In this document: positions 1-9,202 of the stretch, in pieces
Layout of the letters: each line of letters begins with the position of its first letter
How positions within the stretch are numbered: position 1 is the stretch's first letter
Assembly: GCF_000374845.1 (NCBI RefSeq)
Contig: NZ_KB895415.1
Location: forward strand, 310,001-374,000
Reading direction: 5' to 3'
Length of the DNA: 64,000 nt
From: Paenibacillus terrigena DSM 21567
GTDB lineage: Bacteria > Bacillota > Bacilli > Paenibacillales > Paenibacillaceae
Program-made: the position numbers and the translations under genes
Notes under the pieces: generated by a model
Told to the model about the DNA's origin: nothing
Database searches by the model: none
What the model saw: the letters and a program-made list of their open reading frames with translations, nothing else

Positions 1-296
1 AGACGTTTCAAGCTCTCAAGATATAGCTCTTGAATATTGTCCGGTGAAGGCTTCATAATGACCTGGAATTGATGATGCTGATAGAGACGGTTCGGGTTCT
101 CTCCATAACGTCCGTCTGCTGGACGGCGAGAAGGTTCAACATAAGCAACGTTCCACGGTTCAGGACCAATGCTGCGCAAGAATGTCATTGGATTCAGCGT
201 TCCGGCACCTTTCTCTACATCGTAAGGCTGAACTACGACACATTTTTGTTCGGCCCAGAAATTTTGCAGGGTCAGAATAATCTGTTGAAAATTCAT
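1..296 (-). CDS. glyQ: Glycyl-tRNA synthetase alpha subunit, 5' part only
   Basis: Catalytic alpha subunit of the alpha2beta2 glycyl-tRNA synthetase, which charges tRNA-Gly in the cytoplasm. About 98 codons are present and the gene runs off the left edge. The reading starts [17 protein letters not shown] and continues through a conserved [10 protein letters not shown] segment and the [12 protein letters not shown] stretch typical of GlyQ. The ATG at 294-296 is preceded by AAGGAG with normal spacing. A glycine T-box leader lies directly upstream (339-568), which agrees with the identification; glyS would be expected further left. Confidence 0.95.
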   Translation of the reverse strand, partial: MNFQQIILTLQNFWAEQKCVVVQPYDVEKGAGTLNPMTFLRSIGPEPWNVAYVEPSRRPADGRYGENPNRLYQHHQFQVIMKPSPDNIQELYLESLKR

Positions 297-338
297 TTTC
301 CATACTCCTTTTCTTCTCTTTAATGGTTTCTGTACAAC

Positions 339-385
339 AAAAAACTCTCATCTCTATGCCTGTTGTACAGACATAGGGACGAGAG
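339..385 (-). terminator. T-box intrinsic terminator before glyQ
   Basis: Inverted repeat CTCTCgTccCTATG / CATAGagATGAGAG on the minus strand followed by six T. It competes with the antiterminator formed by the T-box core at 394-409. Confidence 0.85.
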
Positions 386-568
386 TATATTTTCCCGCGG
401 TTCCACCCTACTTGATCAAGAAACTTGATCCGCTTTTCCTAACATGTGGTTTCGCTCGGAGTGCCCTTCATTCGCATCATTGGACCGGGCTCCCACCACC
501 CCCGACTCGCTTAACTCAACCTTAACGAACTACTCTTTCCGACCACTTATACTTAAAAATACATAACT
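339..568 (-). promoter_or_regulatory. Glycine T-box leader of glyQ(S)
   Basis: The minus strand carries the T-box core AGGGTGGAACCGCGGG (394-409). It is followed by an intrinsic terminator whose stem lies at 345-385, with a T-run at 339-344. In the Stem I specifier region the triplet GGC (463-465) is followed by a purine, matching glycine. Uncharged tRNA-Gly would stabilise the antiterminator formed with the T-box core and allow glyQ transcription. Confidence 0.93.
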
Positions 569-574
569 TGATTT

Positions 575-603
575 ATTATAGCGCTAAATATTGTATTTGT
601 CCA
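575..603 (-). promoter_or_regulatory. Sigma-A promoter of the glyQ leader
   Basis: TGGACA (598-603), a 17-bp spacer and TATAAT (575-580) on the minus strand. It overlaps the 3' end of recO and predicts a start near 568, at the 5' edge of the T-box leader. Confidence 0.75.
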
Positions 604-1330
604 TCTGATCCAGAAAGTTCTGTGATTTGAGATGAAGTCCCATATGAATATCCATAAACGTGCGCATACATTGCTTCATCTGTGCCTTCGTCTCGGGCTT
701 GACCGCAATATTGCCGAGCCTCCGCATATCCATCCGATCGAATAATCGAAGCAATTTAAGGGTACCTTCCGATATTATGATCGCTGCGGGGTCACGATTC
801 TTGCAATGAATACATAATGTTCCCCCTAGCCGACTACTGAATAGCATGGGAGCATCATCACGCCCACACGAGACACAAGTCTGGAGCTCGGGATGGTACC
901 CTGCTGCCTGCAGCATCTTCATCTCGAATAAGTGCGTCGTAATTTGCGGATCTTTGCCTTGTTCAAGCGCAGTTAGACAAGCGTTCAATTGTTCGAATAA
1001 AAATGCTCCGATTTCCCCTGCCTCGAGCCCACGGTCCAGCAATTCGGCGACGTACGACGCATATGCAGTCAAATGAAGCTGCTCACGCAGAACATGGTGA
1101 GATTCTAGAATCTCACCTTGATTCAAAGTCCCGAGCTGCCCGGTCTTAAAATACACGAATTCCCCGTAAGTGAACAACTGCGTTATTGCGGCATGCCGGC
1201 TTTTCACTTTCTTCGCACCGCGCACAAGAATGCCGACTTTGCCATTTGTCTTCGTACAGAGTGTGATGATTTTGTTCCCCTCACCGTAGTCCATGCTGCG
1301 GATGACAATGCCCTCCACCCTGTATAGCAT
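584..1330 (-). CDS. recO: DNA repair protein RecO
   Basis: RecO loads RecA onto SSB-coated single-stranded DNA with RecR in gap and recombination repair. The 248-aa product begins MLYRVEGIVIRSMDYGEGN (the OB-fold N-terminus) and has the four-cysteine zinc site CVSC...CIHC in the C-terminal half. I prefer the ATG at 1328-1330, which matches family N-termini and has GGGGG upstream. A TTG at 1352-1354 would add eight residues but sits too close to its AGGTGG. It lies between yqzL and glyQ as in other Bacilli. Confidence 0.93.
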   Translation of the reverse strand: MLYRVEGIVIRSMDYGEGNKIITLCTKTNGKVGILVRGAKKVKSRHAAITQLFTYGEFVYFKTGQLGTLNQGEILESHHVLREQLHLTAYASYVAELLDRGLEAGEIGAFLFEQLNACLTALEQGKDPQITTHLFEMKMLQAAGYHPELQTCVSCGRDDAPMLFSSRLGGTLCIHCKNRDPAAIIISEGTLKLLRLFDRMDMRRLGNIAVKPETKAQMKQCMRTFMDIHMGLHLKSQNFLDQMDKYNI

Positions 1331-1375
1331 GTAATAGCCCCCATGATCGCTCAATTCACCACCTAGAGGAGCACG

Positions 1376-1516
1376 TTATTCAACGACTTCATCTAGATTG
1401 ATTTCTTCTAATTCCTCTTGTTCTGCTTCGATGTGTTGATTATTTACTTGGTTATACAGCAAATACGCATCGACATCCCCCGTCATTGCAAAATACTTCC
1501 ACGAAAAATCTCGCAT
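1376..1516 (-). CDS. yqzL: YqzL family small protein
   Basis: A 46-aa ORF starting MRDFSWKYFAMTGDVDAYLL with an acidic C-terminus, preceded by AAAGGATG. It sits between era and recO, exactly where yqzL is found in Bacillus, and the N-terminal W-K-x-F-x-x-T-G pattern matches that family. Function is unknown. The stop codon lies about 45 bp upstream of the recO start, suggesting cotranscription. Confidence 0.85.
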   Translation of the reverse strand: MRDFSWKYFAMTGDVDAYLLYNQVNNQHIEAEQEELEEINLDEVVE

Positions 1517-1639
1517 TCGTATTCATCCTTTCTGTTCGGAAGTGACTATGCTCTCCTTCATAGGATGTACGAAACACGGGGAACTATCCTGCAAAAAGAC
1601 GGGAGATATGACTCCTAATCTTGGAATATTATCGATTCA

Positions 1640-2545
1640 TTATGCGTCGTGACGGAAGCCCAGATCCTTCAGGATTCGCTCCTGATTCCGCCAGTCTTTT
1701 TTCACTTTAACCCATAATTCCAAGAAAATCCGTGATCCAAGCAAATTCTCAATGTCTTTACGCGCTTGTTTGCCAACTTCTTTGAGGAGCGCCCCTTGCT
1801 TCCCGATGACAATCCCCTTCTGCGAATCGCGCTCAACGTAAATAACTGCCATAATATTCACCACACCATTTTCCTGCACCTTCATATCCTCAATGGCTAC
1901 AGCGATGGAATGTGGAATTTCTTCGCGTGTCAAATGCAGAATCTTCTCGCGAATCAATTCTGCGCAGACGAATTGCTCCGGGTGATCTGTGATTTGATCA
2001 TCTGGGTAATACTGCGGCCCTTCCGGCAAATATTTTGTTACCTGTTCAAGTAATGTATTCACGTTATTCCCGTTCTTCGCAGAGATCGGCACGATTTCTG
2101 CAAATGGATATAAATCCTTATAAGCAACAATAATCGGCAGCAGCGCTTCCGGTTGGACTTGGTCGATTTTATTCATCACAAGGAATACCGGTGTCTTAAT
2201 GCGCTTCAGTTGCTCGATAATATAGCGGTCCCCACCACCAAGACCTTCTGCAACATCAACCAAGAACAGAACGGCTTCAACTTCATTCAGCGTGTTCAAC
2301 GCAACGGTGTTCATATAGTCGCCAAGCTTGGATTGACGTTTGTGAATACCCGGTGTATCCAAGAAGACGATTTGATTATCGCTCGATGTATAGACCCCGT
2401 GAATTTTGTTCCGAGTTGTCTGAGGTTTATCGGACATAATCGCAATTTTCTGTCCAATCACTTGGTTCATTAAGGTTGATTTACCAACGTTCGGCCGTCC
2501 GATAATCGCGACGAAACCGGATTTAAATTGTTTTGACTTTTGCAT
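1640..2545 (-). CDS. era: GTPase Era
   Basis: Essential GTPase that binds 16S rRNA near its 3' end and assists 30S maturation. The 301-aa protein has the G1 loop GRPNVGKST near residue 16, a G3 DTPG, a G4 NKID, and a C-terminal KH RNA-binding domain containing GKQG. Length is standard. GGAG precedes the ATG. It neighbours cdd, dgkA and ybeY, the usual Firmicute arrangement linking ribosome maturation genes. Confidence 0.97.
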   Translation of the reverse strand: MQKSKQFKSGFVAIIGRPNVGKSTLMNQVIGQKIAIMSDKPQTTRNKIHGVYTSSDNQIVFLDTPGIHKRQSKLGDYMNTVALNTLNEVEAVLFLVDVAEGLGGGDRYIIEQLKRIKTPVFLVMNKIDQVQPEALLPIIVAYKDLYPFAEIVPISAKNGNNVNTLLEQVTKYLPEGPQYYPDDQITDHPEQFVCAELIREKILHLTREEIPHSIAVAIEDMKVQENGVVNIMAVIYVERDSQKGIVIGKQGALLKEVGKQARKDIENLLGSRIFLELWVKVKKDWRNQERILKDLGFRHDA

Positions 2546-2571
2546 GGATGTACTCCAATCCGTATTTTAAA

Positions 2572-2988
2572 TTATGAATGATCTAAGCTTCGTGAATCGA
2601 ACGCTCCCGGTAATAAATCGCCTACGGTCGTCTGCGTCCAATCCCCTTTAATATTCCCCATAAATACGGGCATCTCACGACCGCACAGTTCTACTAATAC
2701 TTGGCGGCATACACCGCATGGCGTAATCGGAGTGTCCGTATCGCCAATCACTGCAATCGCTTGAAAGCTGCCAGGCTGATGCCCATCCGCAATCGCTCTG
2801 AACAGAGCTGTCCGTTCCGCACAGTTCGTAGGTCCGTAAGCTGCATTTTCTACATTACAGCCTAGATGTATTTTCCCTTGACTATCGAGCAGTGCGGCCC
2901 CCACTTGAAACTTCGAATAGGGTGCATAGGCTTGCAATCGCGCGAAAGCCGCTTGTTCCAATAATTTTGACCCATCTACATGCATCAT
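2572..2988 (-). CDS. cdd: Cytidine deaminase
   Basis: Zinc-dependent deamination of cytidine and deoxycytidine to uridine and deoxyuridine (pyrimidine salvage). The 138-aa protein has the catalytic NCAERTA motif (zinc ligand Cys and proton-shuttling Glu) and the second zinc pair PCGVC. That is the homotetrameric, one-domain type. AAGGAG precedes an ATGATG start; the first ATG is used here. It lies 11 bp after dgkA in the era operon. Confidence 0.96.
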   Translation of the reverse strand: MMHVDGSKLLEQAAFARLQAYAPYSKFQVGAALLDSQGKIHLGCNVENAAYGPTNCAERTALFRAIADGHQPGSFQAIAVIGDTDTPITPCGVCRQVLVELCGREMPVFMGNIKGDWTQTTVGDLLPGAFDSRSLDHS

Positions 2989-2998
2989 TTATCGCTCC

Positions 2999-3376
2999 TT
3001 AGAATAGTGTCTGAATCCAATTCATTACTGGAGAATAGAAGATGATAATCCCTATAATGACGGCAAAAACCGCAGTGACAAGTACAGCACCTGCGGCTAT
3101 GTCTTTGGCGGCTTTGGCAAGCGGATGGATTTCTTCAGTCGCTAGATCGACCGCATACTCAATCGCCGTATTTATAAGCTCTGCCCCAATCACGAGGGTA
3201 ATCGTAATTAGCAGCACTAACCACTCCATCTTCGAGATGGAGAATAGGAACCCCGCCGCGATAACGAATACGGAAGCCGTCAAATGAAATGGCATATGAC
3301 GTTCCGTACGAACCGCACGCATAATACCTGACAACGCCGCAACGAACGGATGGACCGCATACCGCCGCTTCTTCAT
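2999..3376 (-). CDS. dgkA: Undecaprenol/diacylglycerol kinase, DgkA family
   Basis: Small integral membrane lipid kinase. In Gram-positive bacteria this family phosphorylates mainly undecaprenol, feeding cell-wall lipid carrier recycling. The 125-aa product has three hydrophobic segments and the family motif GAELINTAIEYAVDL (catalytic Glu, NTAIE). Its ATG overlaps the ybeY stop codon by one base (TAATG), so translation is probably coupled. Confidence 0.93.
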   Translation of the reverse strand: MKKRRYAVHPFVAALSGIMRAVRTERHMPFHLTASVFVIAAGFLFSISKMEWLVLLITITLVIGAELINTAIEYAVDLATEEIHPLAKAAKDIAAGAVLVTAVFAVIIGIIIFYSPVMNWIQTLF

Positions 3377-3873
3377 TATCTCGTCAGACCCGCTTGGCGA
3401 AGTACGGCTTCCTGCTTACTCATCATTTCTTGCTCGCTTGCCTCATCTTGGTGATCGTAGCCAAGCAAGTGCAGGAATCCATGTACGAACAGAAATCCTA
3501 GCTCTCGTTCTAAAGAATGCCCATACTCTTCACTCTGCGCACGAGCACGTGTCACAGAAATAATAATATCGCCGAATGTATCTGTAATGGCTGACATCAA
3601 ATCCTCTGAATCCACTTCATAGATGATATCCAGCTCTTCATCCTTTTCTTCATGCATGGCAAAGGAAAGCACATCTGTTGGTCGATCAATCCCGCGATAG
3701 TCACGGTTCAATTGATGAATCTGCTCGTCGTCTACAAAGGTTAATTCCACTTCCCCCTCTGTAACGCCTTCCATTTCAGCAGCAAGCTGTAATAACTGAT
3801 TCAATTGCTCAATCAATGATTCGGGGATTTGCAGCTCTTCTTGTTCATTATTCCACTCTAAATGCAAACTCAT
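3376..3873 (-). CDS. ybeY: Endoribonuclease YbeY (rRNA maturation)
   Basis: Zinc metalloprotein involved in 16S rRNA 3'-end maturation and ribosome quality control. The C-terminal half shows [11 protein letters not shown], the H-x3-H-x5-H zinc signature. The start is taken as the ATG at 3871-3873, about 8 bp after AGAGG, giving 165 aa; an in-frame GTG three codons upstream is possible. It follows pgpH by about 11 bp and overlaps dgkA. Confidence 0.94.
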   Translation of the reverse strand: MSLHLEWNNEQEELQIPESLIEQLNQLLQLAAEMEGVTEGEVELTFVDDEQIHQLNRDYRGIDRPTDVLSFAMHEEKDEELDIIYEVDSEDLMSAITDTFGDIIISVTRARAQSEEYGHSLERELGFLFVHGFLHLLGYDHQDEASEQEMMSKQEAVLRQAGLTR

Positions 3874-3884
3874 GAACGACACCT

Positions 3885-6119
3885 CTATGATTTTGTTTTG
3901 GCTTTTACATCTTCTAGGTATTCGATCCGGGAATGGAATATGCCCATCACCGTCTCTTTCAAAGAGTGCGCCACAGTGTCCAACTCTTTCATCGTTAGAT
4001 CACACTCGTTGTATTGCTGATCATCCAGACGGTCTTTGACGATTTTGGAGATCAGGGTCTCAATTTGATCAACCGTTGGATTACGCAAGGAACGTACCGC
4101 GGCTTCAACACAATCGGAAATCCCAACAATAGCAGATTCCTTCGACTGCGCTTTGGGCCCAGGATAACGGAAATCATCCTCCGTAAAATCCGGTTCTTTC
4201 CCTTGTTCTTCGGCTTGCTTTAACGCTTTATAATAGAAAAACTTCAGGAACGTCGTTCCATGATGCTGTTCCGCAATATCACGGATCGGCTTTGGAATTT
4301 TATAATCCTTGAGCATTTCGACACCGTCGCGCGGATGCGCAGTAATAATCGATTTACTAAGCTTCGGATCAATGGAATCATGCGGATTCTCAATATTCGT
4401 CTGATTCTCAATGAAATAGCTTGGACGCTTCGTCTTCCCGATATCATGATAGAAAGATCCTACACGACACAGCAATCCATTCGCACCAATCGATTCCGCC
4501 GCTGCCTCCGATAAGTTACCCACCATTACACTGTGATGATACGTACCTGGTGTCTCTGTCAATAGTTTGCGCAGTAATGGATGGTTCGGATTCGACAATT
4601 CCACAAGCTTCAGTGCCGATAGAATACCAAAAGTCACTTCGAAGAATGGCATTAATCCAATAACCAGCACGGCCGTGAGCAACCCGCTCGCAAAAGCGAA
4701 TCCAATCGCATAGAGCACATCTTTTTGCGCAAAAGAATCACCGTTCAACATTGTCAACATCGCAACGGTCAACGCGCCGAACAGACAGATCATGATCCCT
4801 GCCTTTAAGATCGTCGATCGTTGGCTTGCACGATGAATCGCGAATACAGAGGCAAAAGATACAACAGCAGTAACGAAACCGAACTGGAAGTCAAAGATTT
4901 GGCCTTGTCCTACATTAAAAATAACGCTCGACATGACGCTAAAGATAAACGCGCATATAAAGGCAAGCGATAAATCAAGCAGCAATGTCACTAGCATGAC
5001 GCCCATCGCTACCGGTGCGATAAAACCGATATAAGGTACTTCTTTGGTCTGCGCAAGACTTACAATTTGCATCGCAATAATATTTAAGAAGAAGATCAGG
5101 ACGAGCATGAGCAGCTGTGCATTATGGAATTTGAAATTACCGCCGCCAGATTGTCTGATGAACATGAAGAGAACGAGCGACAGCAATATCGAGAGAATTA
5201 GCACACCGAATTGCGGCCAGTAATTCACTTCATTTTTAAGCAATTCCAACTCGTCCAGCAGCTGATACGTCTCTTGGGTAATTATTTCCCCTTTATGAAC
5301 AACGATATCTCCCTGCTTGATAAAAATAGTCTGTGTATTCTCACGAGCTTGAACCTTCGCGTCTCTCGTCTTATCTTCATCGAAAAATTTGTTCGGAGTC
5401 AGCGAGAATCTTGCAAGCTCTTGCACCACTTCACGTTGCGCACGCTTGTTCAGGGAGCTCGTGTTCACGAGCTCGGCAACTTTAGCACGAACCGTCTCCG
5501 CATCCGTAATCTGATCATTCATCAATTTGGCTACAATGTCTCTCGCCACAGGTTTGATCTGAGCAATATCATCCGCCGTTAATCTCGCGACTTTGATATA
5601 CGTTTCTTCAGGAATGCGGTATTCTTGCTCACTTACTTTCGATCGCATCTCTTCCAGCAGCTTGCTCGTGAAGTTCGAGCGGTTATTGTTCATGAACTCT
5701 GTTATATACTGATGATGAATATCCGGAATCGCTGTGCGGTAAATCCCAACCTTCTCGGTGAACGAAATTGCATCATCTTGATTCAAATTCTCGATCCGAT
5801 TGATCATCTGCTCCGTAATATCTTGATTGCGCAGCGGAATAATCGTAAAGATCGGTTGTACCCGCTCCGCGGCTTGCTCTTGCGCCTTAAGTGTCGCTTT
5901 GTTGTTCGCGACCTGAGCCGGTGCGAGAATTTGCTTATCACTTGGCAAACCAACCTGTATGTTATATTTCTCCGGTACCAAGTGTGAAGCCAAGCTGAAA
6001 TAAAAAAGAAGCGTTAAAAACAAAAACAGAAGAAAGCGTACGCCGACGCTGTACTTCCATCCTGTCATTTTATATTGAAATGTAGTCCCCAATACAGAGG
6101 ATAGCTTTTTTTGGAACAT
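3885..6119 (-). CDS. pgpH: Cyclic-di-AMP phosphodiesterase PgpH (7TM-HD)
   Basis: Membrane HD-domain phosphodiesterase that hydrolyses c-di-AMP to pApA. The 744-aa protein has an N-terminal TM helix (about 25-45), a large extracytoplasmic 7TMR-HDED domain (about 50-290), a block of seven TM helices (about 300-490), and a cytoplasmic HD domain with HHSVMVGN and FYHDIGK followed by further His residues (HPRDG, EQHHG). It was formerly called YqfF and lies between phoH and ybeY as in Bacillus and Listeria. Confidence 0.95.
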   Translation of the reverse strand: MFQKKLSSVLGTTFQYKMTGWKYSVGVRFLLFLFLTLLFYFSLASHLVPEKYNIQVGLPSDKQILAPAQVANNKATLKAQEQAAERVQPIFTIIPLRNQDITEQMINRIENLNQDDAISFTEKVGIYRTAIPDIHHQYITEFMNNNRSNFTSKLLEEMRSKVSEQEYRIPEETYIKVARLTADDIAQIKPVARDIVAKLMNDQITDAETVRAKVAELVNTSSLNKRAQREVVQELARFSLTPNKFFDEDKTRDAKVQARENTQTIFIKQGDIVVHKGEIITQETYQLLDELELLKNEVNYWPQFGVLILSILLSLVLFMFIRQSGGGNFKFHNAQLLMLVLIFFLNIIAMQIVSLAQTKEVPYIGFIAPVAMGVMLVTLLLDLSLAFICAFIFSVMSSVIFNVGQGQIFDFQFGFVTAVVSFASVFAIHRASQRSTILKAGIMICLFGALTVAMLTMLNGDSFAQKDVLYAIGFAFASGLLTAVLVIGLMPFFEVTFGILSALKLVELSNPNHPLLRKLLTETPGTYHHSVMVGNLSEAAAESIGANGLLCRVGSFYHDIGKTKRPSYFIENQTNIENPHDSIDPKLSKSIITAHPRDGVEMLKDYKIPKPIRDIAEQHHGTTFLKFFYYKALKQAEEQGKEPDFTEDDFRYPGPKAQSKESAIVGISDCVEAAVRSLRNPTVDQIETLISKIVKDRLDDQQYNECDLTMKELDTVAHSLKETVMGIFHSRIEYLEDVKAKTKS

Positions 6120-6133
6120 AGAGACAGTCCTCT

Positions 6134-7108
6134 CTATTCATGTTTTTCGGAATCCTTCTGATATGCGACGATAATTTTCTGTACTAAGGAATGACGAACA
6201 ACATCTTGCTCCGCAAAATGTACAAATCCGATTTCTTCGATATCCCGAAGTATTGTAGCCGCTTCGATGAGTCCCGATTTTTTGCCCCGCGGCAAATCAA
6301 TTTGTGTGACATCACCCGTGATTACCATCTTCGAGCCAAACCCGAGCCGCGTCAAGAACATTTTCATCTGTTCTGGCGTCGTGTTCTGAGCCTCGTCCAA
6401 AATAATAAAAGAATCATCCAATGTCCGTCCACGCATATAGGCGAGCGGTGCAATTTCAATCAATCCGCGTTCCAGTGCCTTCGCCGTCTGTTCAGGTCCC
6501 ATGACATCGTACAACGCATCATAGAGCGGACGCAAGTAAGGATCTACCTTCTCTTGCAAGTCACCCGGCAGAAACCCTAAATTCTCGCCTGCTTCGACCG
6601 CCGGACGCGTAAGCACGATACGTTTAACGGATCCTTCCTTAAGGGCAGCAACCGCGAGCACGACAGCGAGATAAGTCTTCCCTGTACCTGCAGGACCAAC
6701 GCCGAAGACTACATCTCTCTTCTTAATGGTCGTCACATAATGCTTCTGTCCGATCGTCTTCACGCGAATTGGCTTCCCGCGGAATGTCGTCATGATCTCA
6801 CCTTTGTACAAATCAAGCAATTGATCGGCACGCATATCCTTCGCAAGATCACAGGCATAGAGCACGTCACGATCCGTTAAGATATAGCCATTACGAACCA
6901 GTTGCAACAAGACCTGAAAAAGCTGCTCTAAGGAATCCACCTCGCGGCGTCCCCCACTGATGACAATTTCTGCTTCACGAGAACCAATTTGAGCATCAAT
7001 CTGCCCTTCAATAATTTTCAAGAATTTATCCTGCGGACCAAATAACGACAGCCCTTCAGAAGGATTATGTAACGGTATTTTCACGGTGTATAAGTGTTGT
7101 TCAGGCAA
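6134..7108 (-). CDS. phoH: PhoH family ATPase
   Basis: Cytoplasmic P-loop ATPase of the PhoH/YbeZ group, functionally tied to YbeY and RNA metabolism. The protein has Walker A GPAGTGKTYLAVVLA and Walker B FIILDEAQNTT, with a KH-like N-terminal region. The start is taken as the TTG at 7106-7108, which has AAGGAG at 7119-7124 and gives the usual N-terminus LPEQHLYTVKIPLHNP. A longer reading from 7159 would overlap yqfD by 37 bp and lacks family similarity. Confidence 0.93.
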   Translation of the reverse strand: MPEQHLYTVKIPLHNPSEGLSLFGPQDKFLKIIEGQIDAQIGSREAEIVISGGRREVDSLEQLFQVLLQLVRNGYILTDRDVLYACDLAKDMRADQLLDLYKGEIMTTFRGKPIRVKTIGQKHYVTTIKKRDVVFGVGPAGTGKTYLAVVLAVAALKEGSVKRIVLTRPAVEAGENLGFLPGDLQEKVDPYLRPLYDALYDVMGPEQTAKALERGLIEIAPLAYMRGRTLDDSFIILDEAQNTTPEQMKMFLTRLGFGSKMVITGDVTQIDLPRGKKSGLIEAATILRDIEEIGFVHFAEQDVVRHSLVQKIIVAYQKDSEKHE

Positions 7109-7122
7109 TAATCCCAGTCTCC

Positions 7123-8304
7123 TTATTGATGGATAATCGGTAATTCCTCCGCAATCCACTGCTCCACTTCAAAATGTATGTTCAAATAAACTTTACCATT
7201 CTTGACCTCTTGATGCAAAATATTTTCGTCTCGGATTTTTGCGTCTGGCCCATTTTTGACAAGTGCGTCAGATTTTGCATGTTCCATGGCGATTTTTCTG
7301 GCCTCATCTTCCGTAATGTGGCGTTCGATATAATGAACCTCCATCAATTTCTCCGTCATCCACCCAACAGGCAGTTTATAGGGACCGATTTGAGCATCGC
7401 TACGTTCTGTGATTGTCTCGTATTTATCATAAGGAACTTTTCCATATCCGCTTACTTGCAGGGCCCGATTCCCCGTAATGATATAATTCCGTTCTTCAAA
7501 TGCCCCTGTATACGTACGTTCCTTCTGCAGCAGAGGTACAGAGACTTGATATTCATGCCAGACGAGTCCTTTGACCTTGCCTTTCGCGACAACGGCTTGC
7601 GGATTCTGATCCGACCCAATAATACCTGATATAAGAATAGACCCTTTTTTGACTCGTGAGTTTTTCCGCACTTTCGCTCGGCCTTGTTCTGTGAAGATCT
7701 CCGTAACGACCGCATCTGCCTTCGCAACCAAATGCCTTGGATTCATGAGCTGCTTCGCTTCCGGCTTGGTGGATTCAGCCACATTGATCGTAATATTCGC
7801 ACCGCGTTTCTCCACACCAACCCAAGAGACACCTGGGAGCCGATGCGTGAGCTGCCTAGAGAGCTCTTCTTGACTTTTCAACCGGAAAGACCATTGGAAC
7901 ACATAAATCCCTTCAGCACGAGCTGCTTTGAGGATGTCATCTTCTGCAATATTCATATTCCCTTGAACATCAACTTTCCAGACTAGTGAAGATAACAAGT
8001 ACAATCCGACGAAAAATAGAAAAAAGCCTGTAATAAACGCTTTACGTCGACCCATTTTCTGCAATGCAAAAGGCAGACCATACCGCGCTTCCACATGGAC
8101 ACGACAGCTTGTCTGCCGTAAAAGTGGACGAATGCGAAAAAAATCTGCAAGCATTATCTTCATGCGCATACCCTGTCCTGCCATATAACGCATGTCCCAA
8201 ATCTCGACATTCTTACCCGCAGCGAGATTGACGAACTGCTCGCACCGCTCACCGCGAATCATAATTTTGACGTATCCCCGAATAAATGAAGTAGGTCCGT
8301 TCAA
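7123..8304 (-). CDS. yqfD: Sporulation protein YqfD
   Basis: Membrane protein of the YqfD/stage IV sporulation family. A cytoplasmic N-terminal domain (about 1-85) is followed by a TM helix (about 90-112), then a large extracytoplasmic domain starting with a POTRA-like segment (VQGNMNIAEDDILKAARAEG). Length (393 aa) is standard. Its TTG start overlaps the yqfC TGA stop (TTGA) and is preceded by GGAGGG, so the pair is translationally coupled. In B. subtilis the pair is expressed in the mother cell under sigma-E. Confidence 0.92.
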   Translation of the reverse strand: MNGPTSFIRGYVKIMIRGERCEQFVNLAAGKNVEIWDMRYMAGQGMRMKIMLADFFRIRPLLRQTSCRVHVEARYGLPFALQKMGRRKAFITGFFLFFVGLYLLSSLVWKVDVQGNMNIAEDDILKAARAEGIYVFQWSFRLKSQEELSRQLTHRLPGVSWVGVEKRGANITINVAESTKPEAKQLMNPRHLVAKADAVVTEIFTEQGRAKVRKNSRVKKGSILISGIIGSDQNPQAVVAKGKVKGLVWHEYQVSVPLLQKERTYTGAFEERNYIITGNRALQVSGYGKVPYDKYETITERSDAQIGPYKLPVGWMTEKLMEVHYIERHITEDEARKIAMEHAKSDALVKNGPDAKIRDENILHQEVKNGKVYLNIHFEVEQWIAEELPIIHQ

Positions 8305-8594
8305 TTAGATCCCTCCGTTCGCATATATTGAATCTTCGATATTTTCCCTTCAACGATCACTTCATCAGGCCAGATCGCTCGGATCACAAGGTCACTTCCT
8401 GTCAATTCAAGCTCTCCGATGCTAATCGATAGGTTCAGTCGTTCATTCGAAAAATGAAGCACACCACGATGATTTTCAATATGCACCTGAGCATTCCCAA
8501 TCATCGTCACCCGAGGCAGGTCAAACAAGACGTCTTGTGGTAGATCCAATAATTCGGCGGTCATCTTTCGAATTTTGCGAGCAAAACGACGCAT
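8301..8594 (-). CDS. yqfC: Sporulation protein YqfC
   Basis: A 97-aa YabP/YqfC family protein required for normal sporulation in Bacillus, partner of YqfD. The start MRRFARKIRKMTAELLDLPQ at 8594 matches family N-termini and has AAGGGGGG about 9 bp upstream. The reading frame is open back to 8819, but that extension runs through an intergenic terminator and repeat and is not coding. Confidence 0.92.
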   Translation of the reverse strand: MRRFARKIRKMTAELLDLPQDVLFDLPRVTMIGNAQVHIENHRGVLHFSNERLNLSISIGELELTGSDLVIRAIWPDEVIVEGKISKIQYMRTEGSN

Positions 8595-8658
8595 CCTTGG
8601 TGTGCCCCCCTTGCGTTTATTGCATTGTGATGCAGCTCCATAATTCACAAGCCATCCA

Positions 8659-8686
8659 TGAATATGATGTACTTTACAAAATATGC
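8659..8686 (-). promoter_or_regulatory. Possible sigma-E promoter of yqfCD
   Basis: GCATATT (8680-8686) is a full match to the sigma-E -35 consensus KMATATT. It is followed after 13 bp by CATATTCA (8659-8666), which only partly resembles the -10 consensus CATACAHT. It lies 65-92 bp upstream of yqfC, a known sigma-E target in B. subtilis. The spacer is one base short. Confidence 0.35.
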
Positions 8687-8714
8687 AAGGGGCGAGGCAT
8701 TTATGAGGGAAGCG

Positions 8715-8742
8715 CAAAAAACCGTTCTCTGTGAGAACGGTT
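8715..8742 (-). terminator. Intrinsic terminator upstream of yqfC
   Basis: AACCGTTCTC-aca-GAGAACGGTT on the minus strand followed by TTTT and TGCG. It separates yqfCD from the repeat pair to its right and would stop any leftward transcript passing through the repeats. Confidence 0.75.
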
Positions 8743-8759
8743 GGGCTTGGAAGCGCGAA

Positions 8760-8914
8760 GCCAGATAAAATACGGGTGGGTTGAGGGGTATCACTTTCCG
8801 GCCGATTCTTGTCCGCCATTTCCTTTGATTAGACTGGTGGTTGCAAATGGCTCCCAAAGATCGGACGCATGCTCCTCCAAATGATACCCCTCTTCCCTGT
8901 TTATTTTATCTGGC
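8760..8914. repeat. Hairpin repeat, copy A
   Basis: A 155-bp imperfect palindrome bounded by GCCAGATAAAATA and TATTTTATCTGGC. Nested inside are an outer stem GGGGTATCA / TGATACCCC, a middle stem GTCCG / CGGAC and an inner stem CCATTT / AAATGG. A nearly identical copy B follows at 8986, and diverged copies C and D occur at 49851 and 50062. No coding potential seen. Confidence 0.85.
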
Positions 8915-8985
8915 TGGGCTTACATGCAGCACTCAACCGCCCTCAAGGAGAACGGTTTGGTGTTTAGGAAGAGGGTAGGAGTATA

Positions 8986-9138
8986 GCCAGATAAAATACG
9001 GTGGGTTGAGGGGTATCACTTTCCGGCCGATTCTTGTCCGCCATTTCCTTTGATTAGACTGGTGGTGCAAATGGCTTCCAAAGATCGGTCGCAAGCTCCT
9101 CCAAGTGATACCCCTCTTCCCTGTTTATTTTATCTGGC
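8986..9138. repeat. Hairpin repeat, copy B
   Basis: 153-bp direct repeat of copy A with the same termini (GCCAGATAAAATA / TATTTTATCTGGC) and a fully paired outer stem GGGGTATCACTT / AAGTGATACCCC. It differs from copy A by only a few substitutions and single-base indels. The 71-bp linker between copies carries a small hairpin (AACCG...CGGTT). Confidence 0.85.
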
Positions 9139-9141
9139 AAC

Positions 9142-9187
9142 CAAATAAAATACACCCCACCGCTCAATGAGAACGATGGGGTGTATA
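9142..9187 (-). terminator. Terminator of the nfeD-floA operon
   Basis: Stem ATACACCCCAtCG / CGgTGGGGTGTAT (9150-9186) followed on the minus strand by TTTTATTT. It lies just after the last gene of the operon. Confidence 0.85.
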
Positions 9188-9202
9188 AGTGACGGCACAT
9201 TA

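Noticed and set aside
8595-8819. In-frame N-terminal extension of yqfC (75 codons).
   Set aside because: It runs through a terminator, hairpin repeat A and the probable promoter; family members start at MRRFARK.
8760-9138. Two direct repeats could be read as the start of a CRISPR array.
   Set aside because: Only two long (about 150 bp) palindromic units separated by 71 bp, with no short regular repeats and no cas genes.
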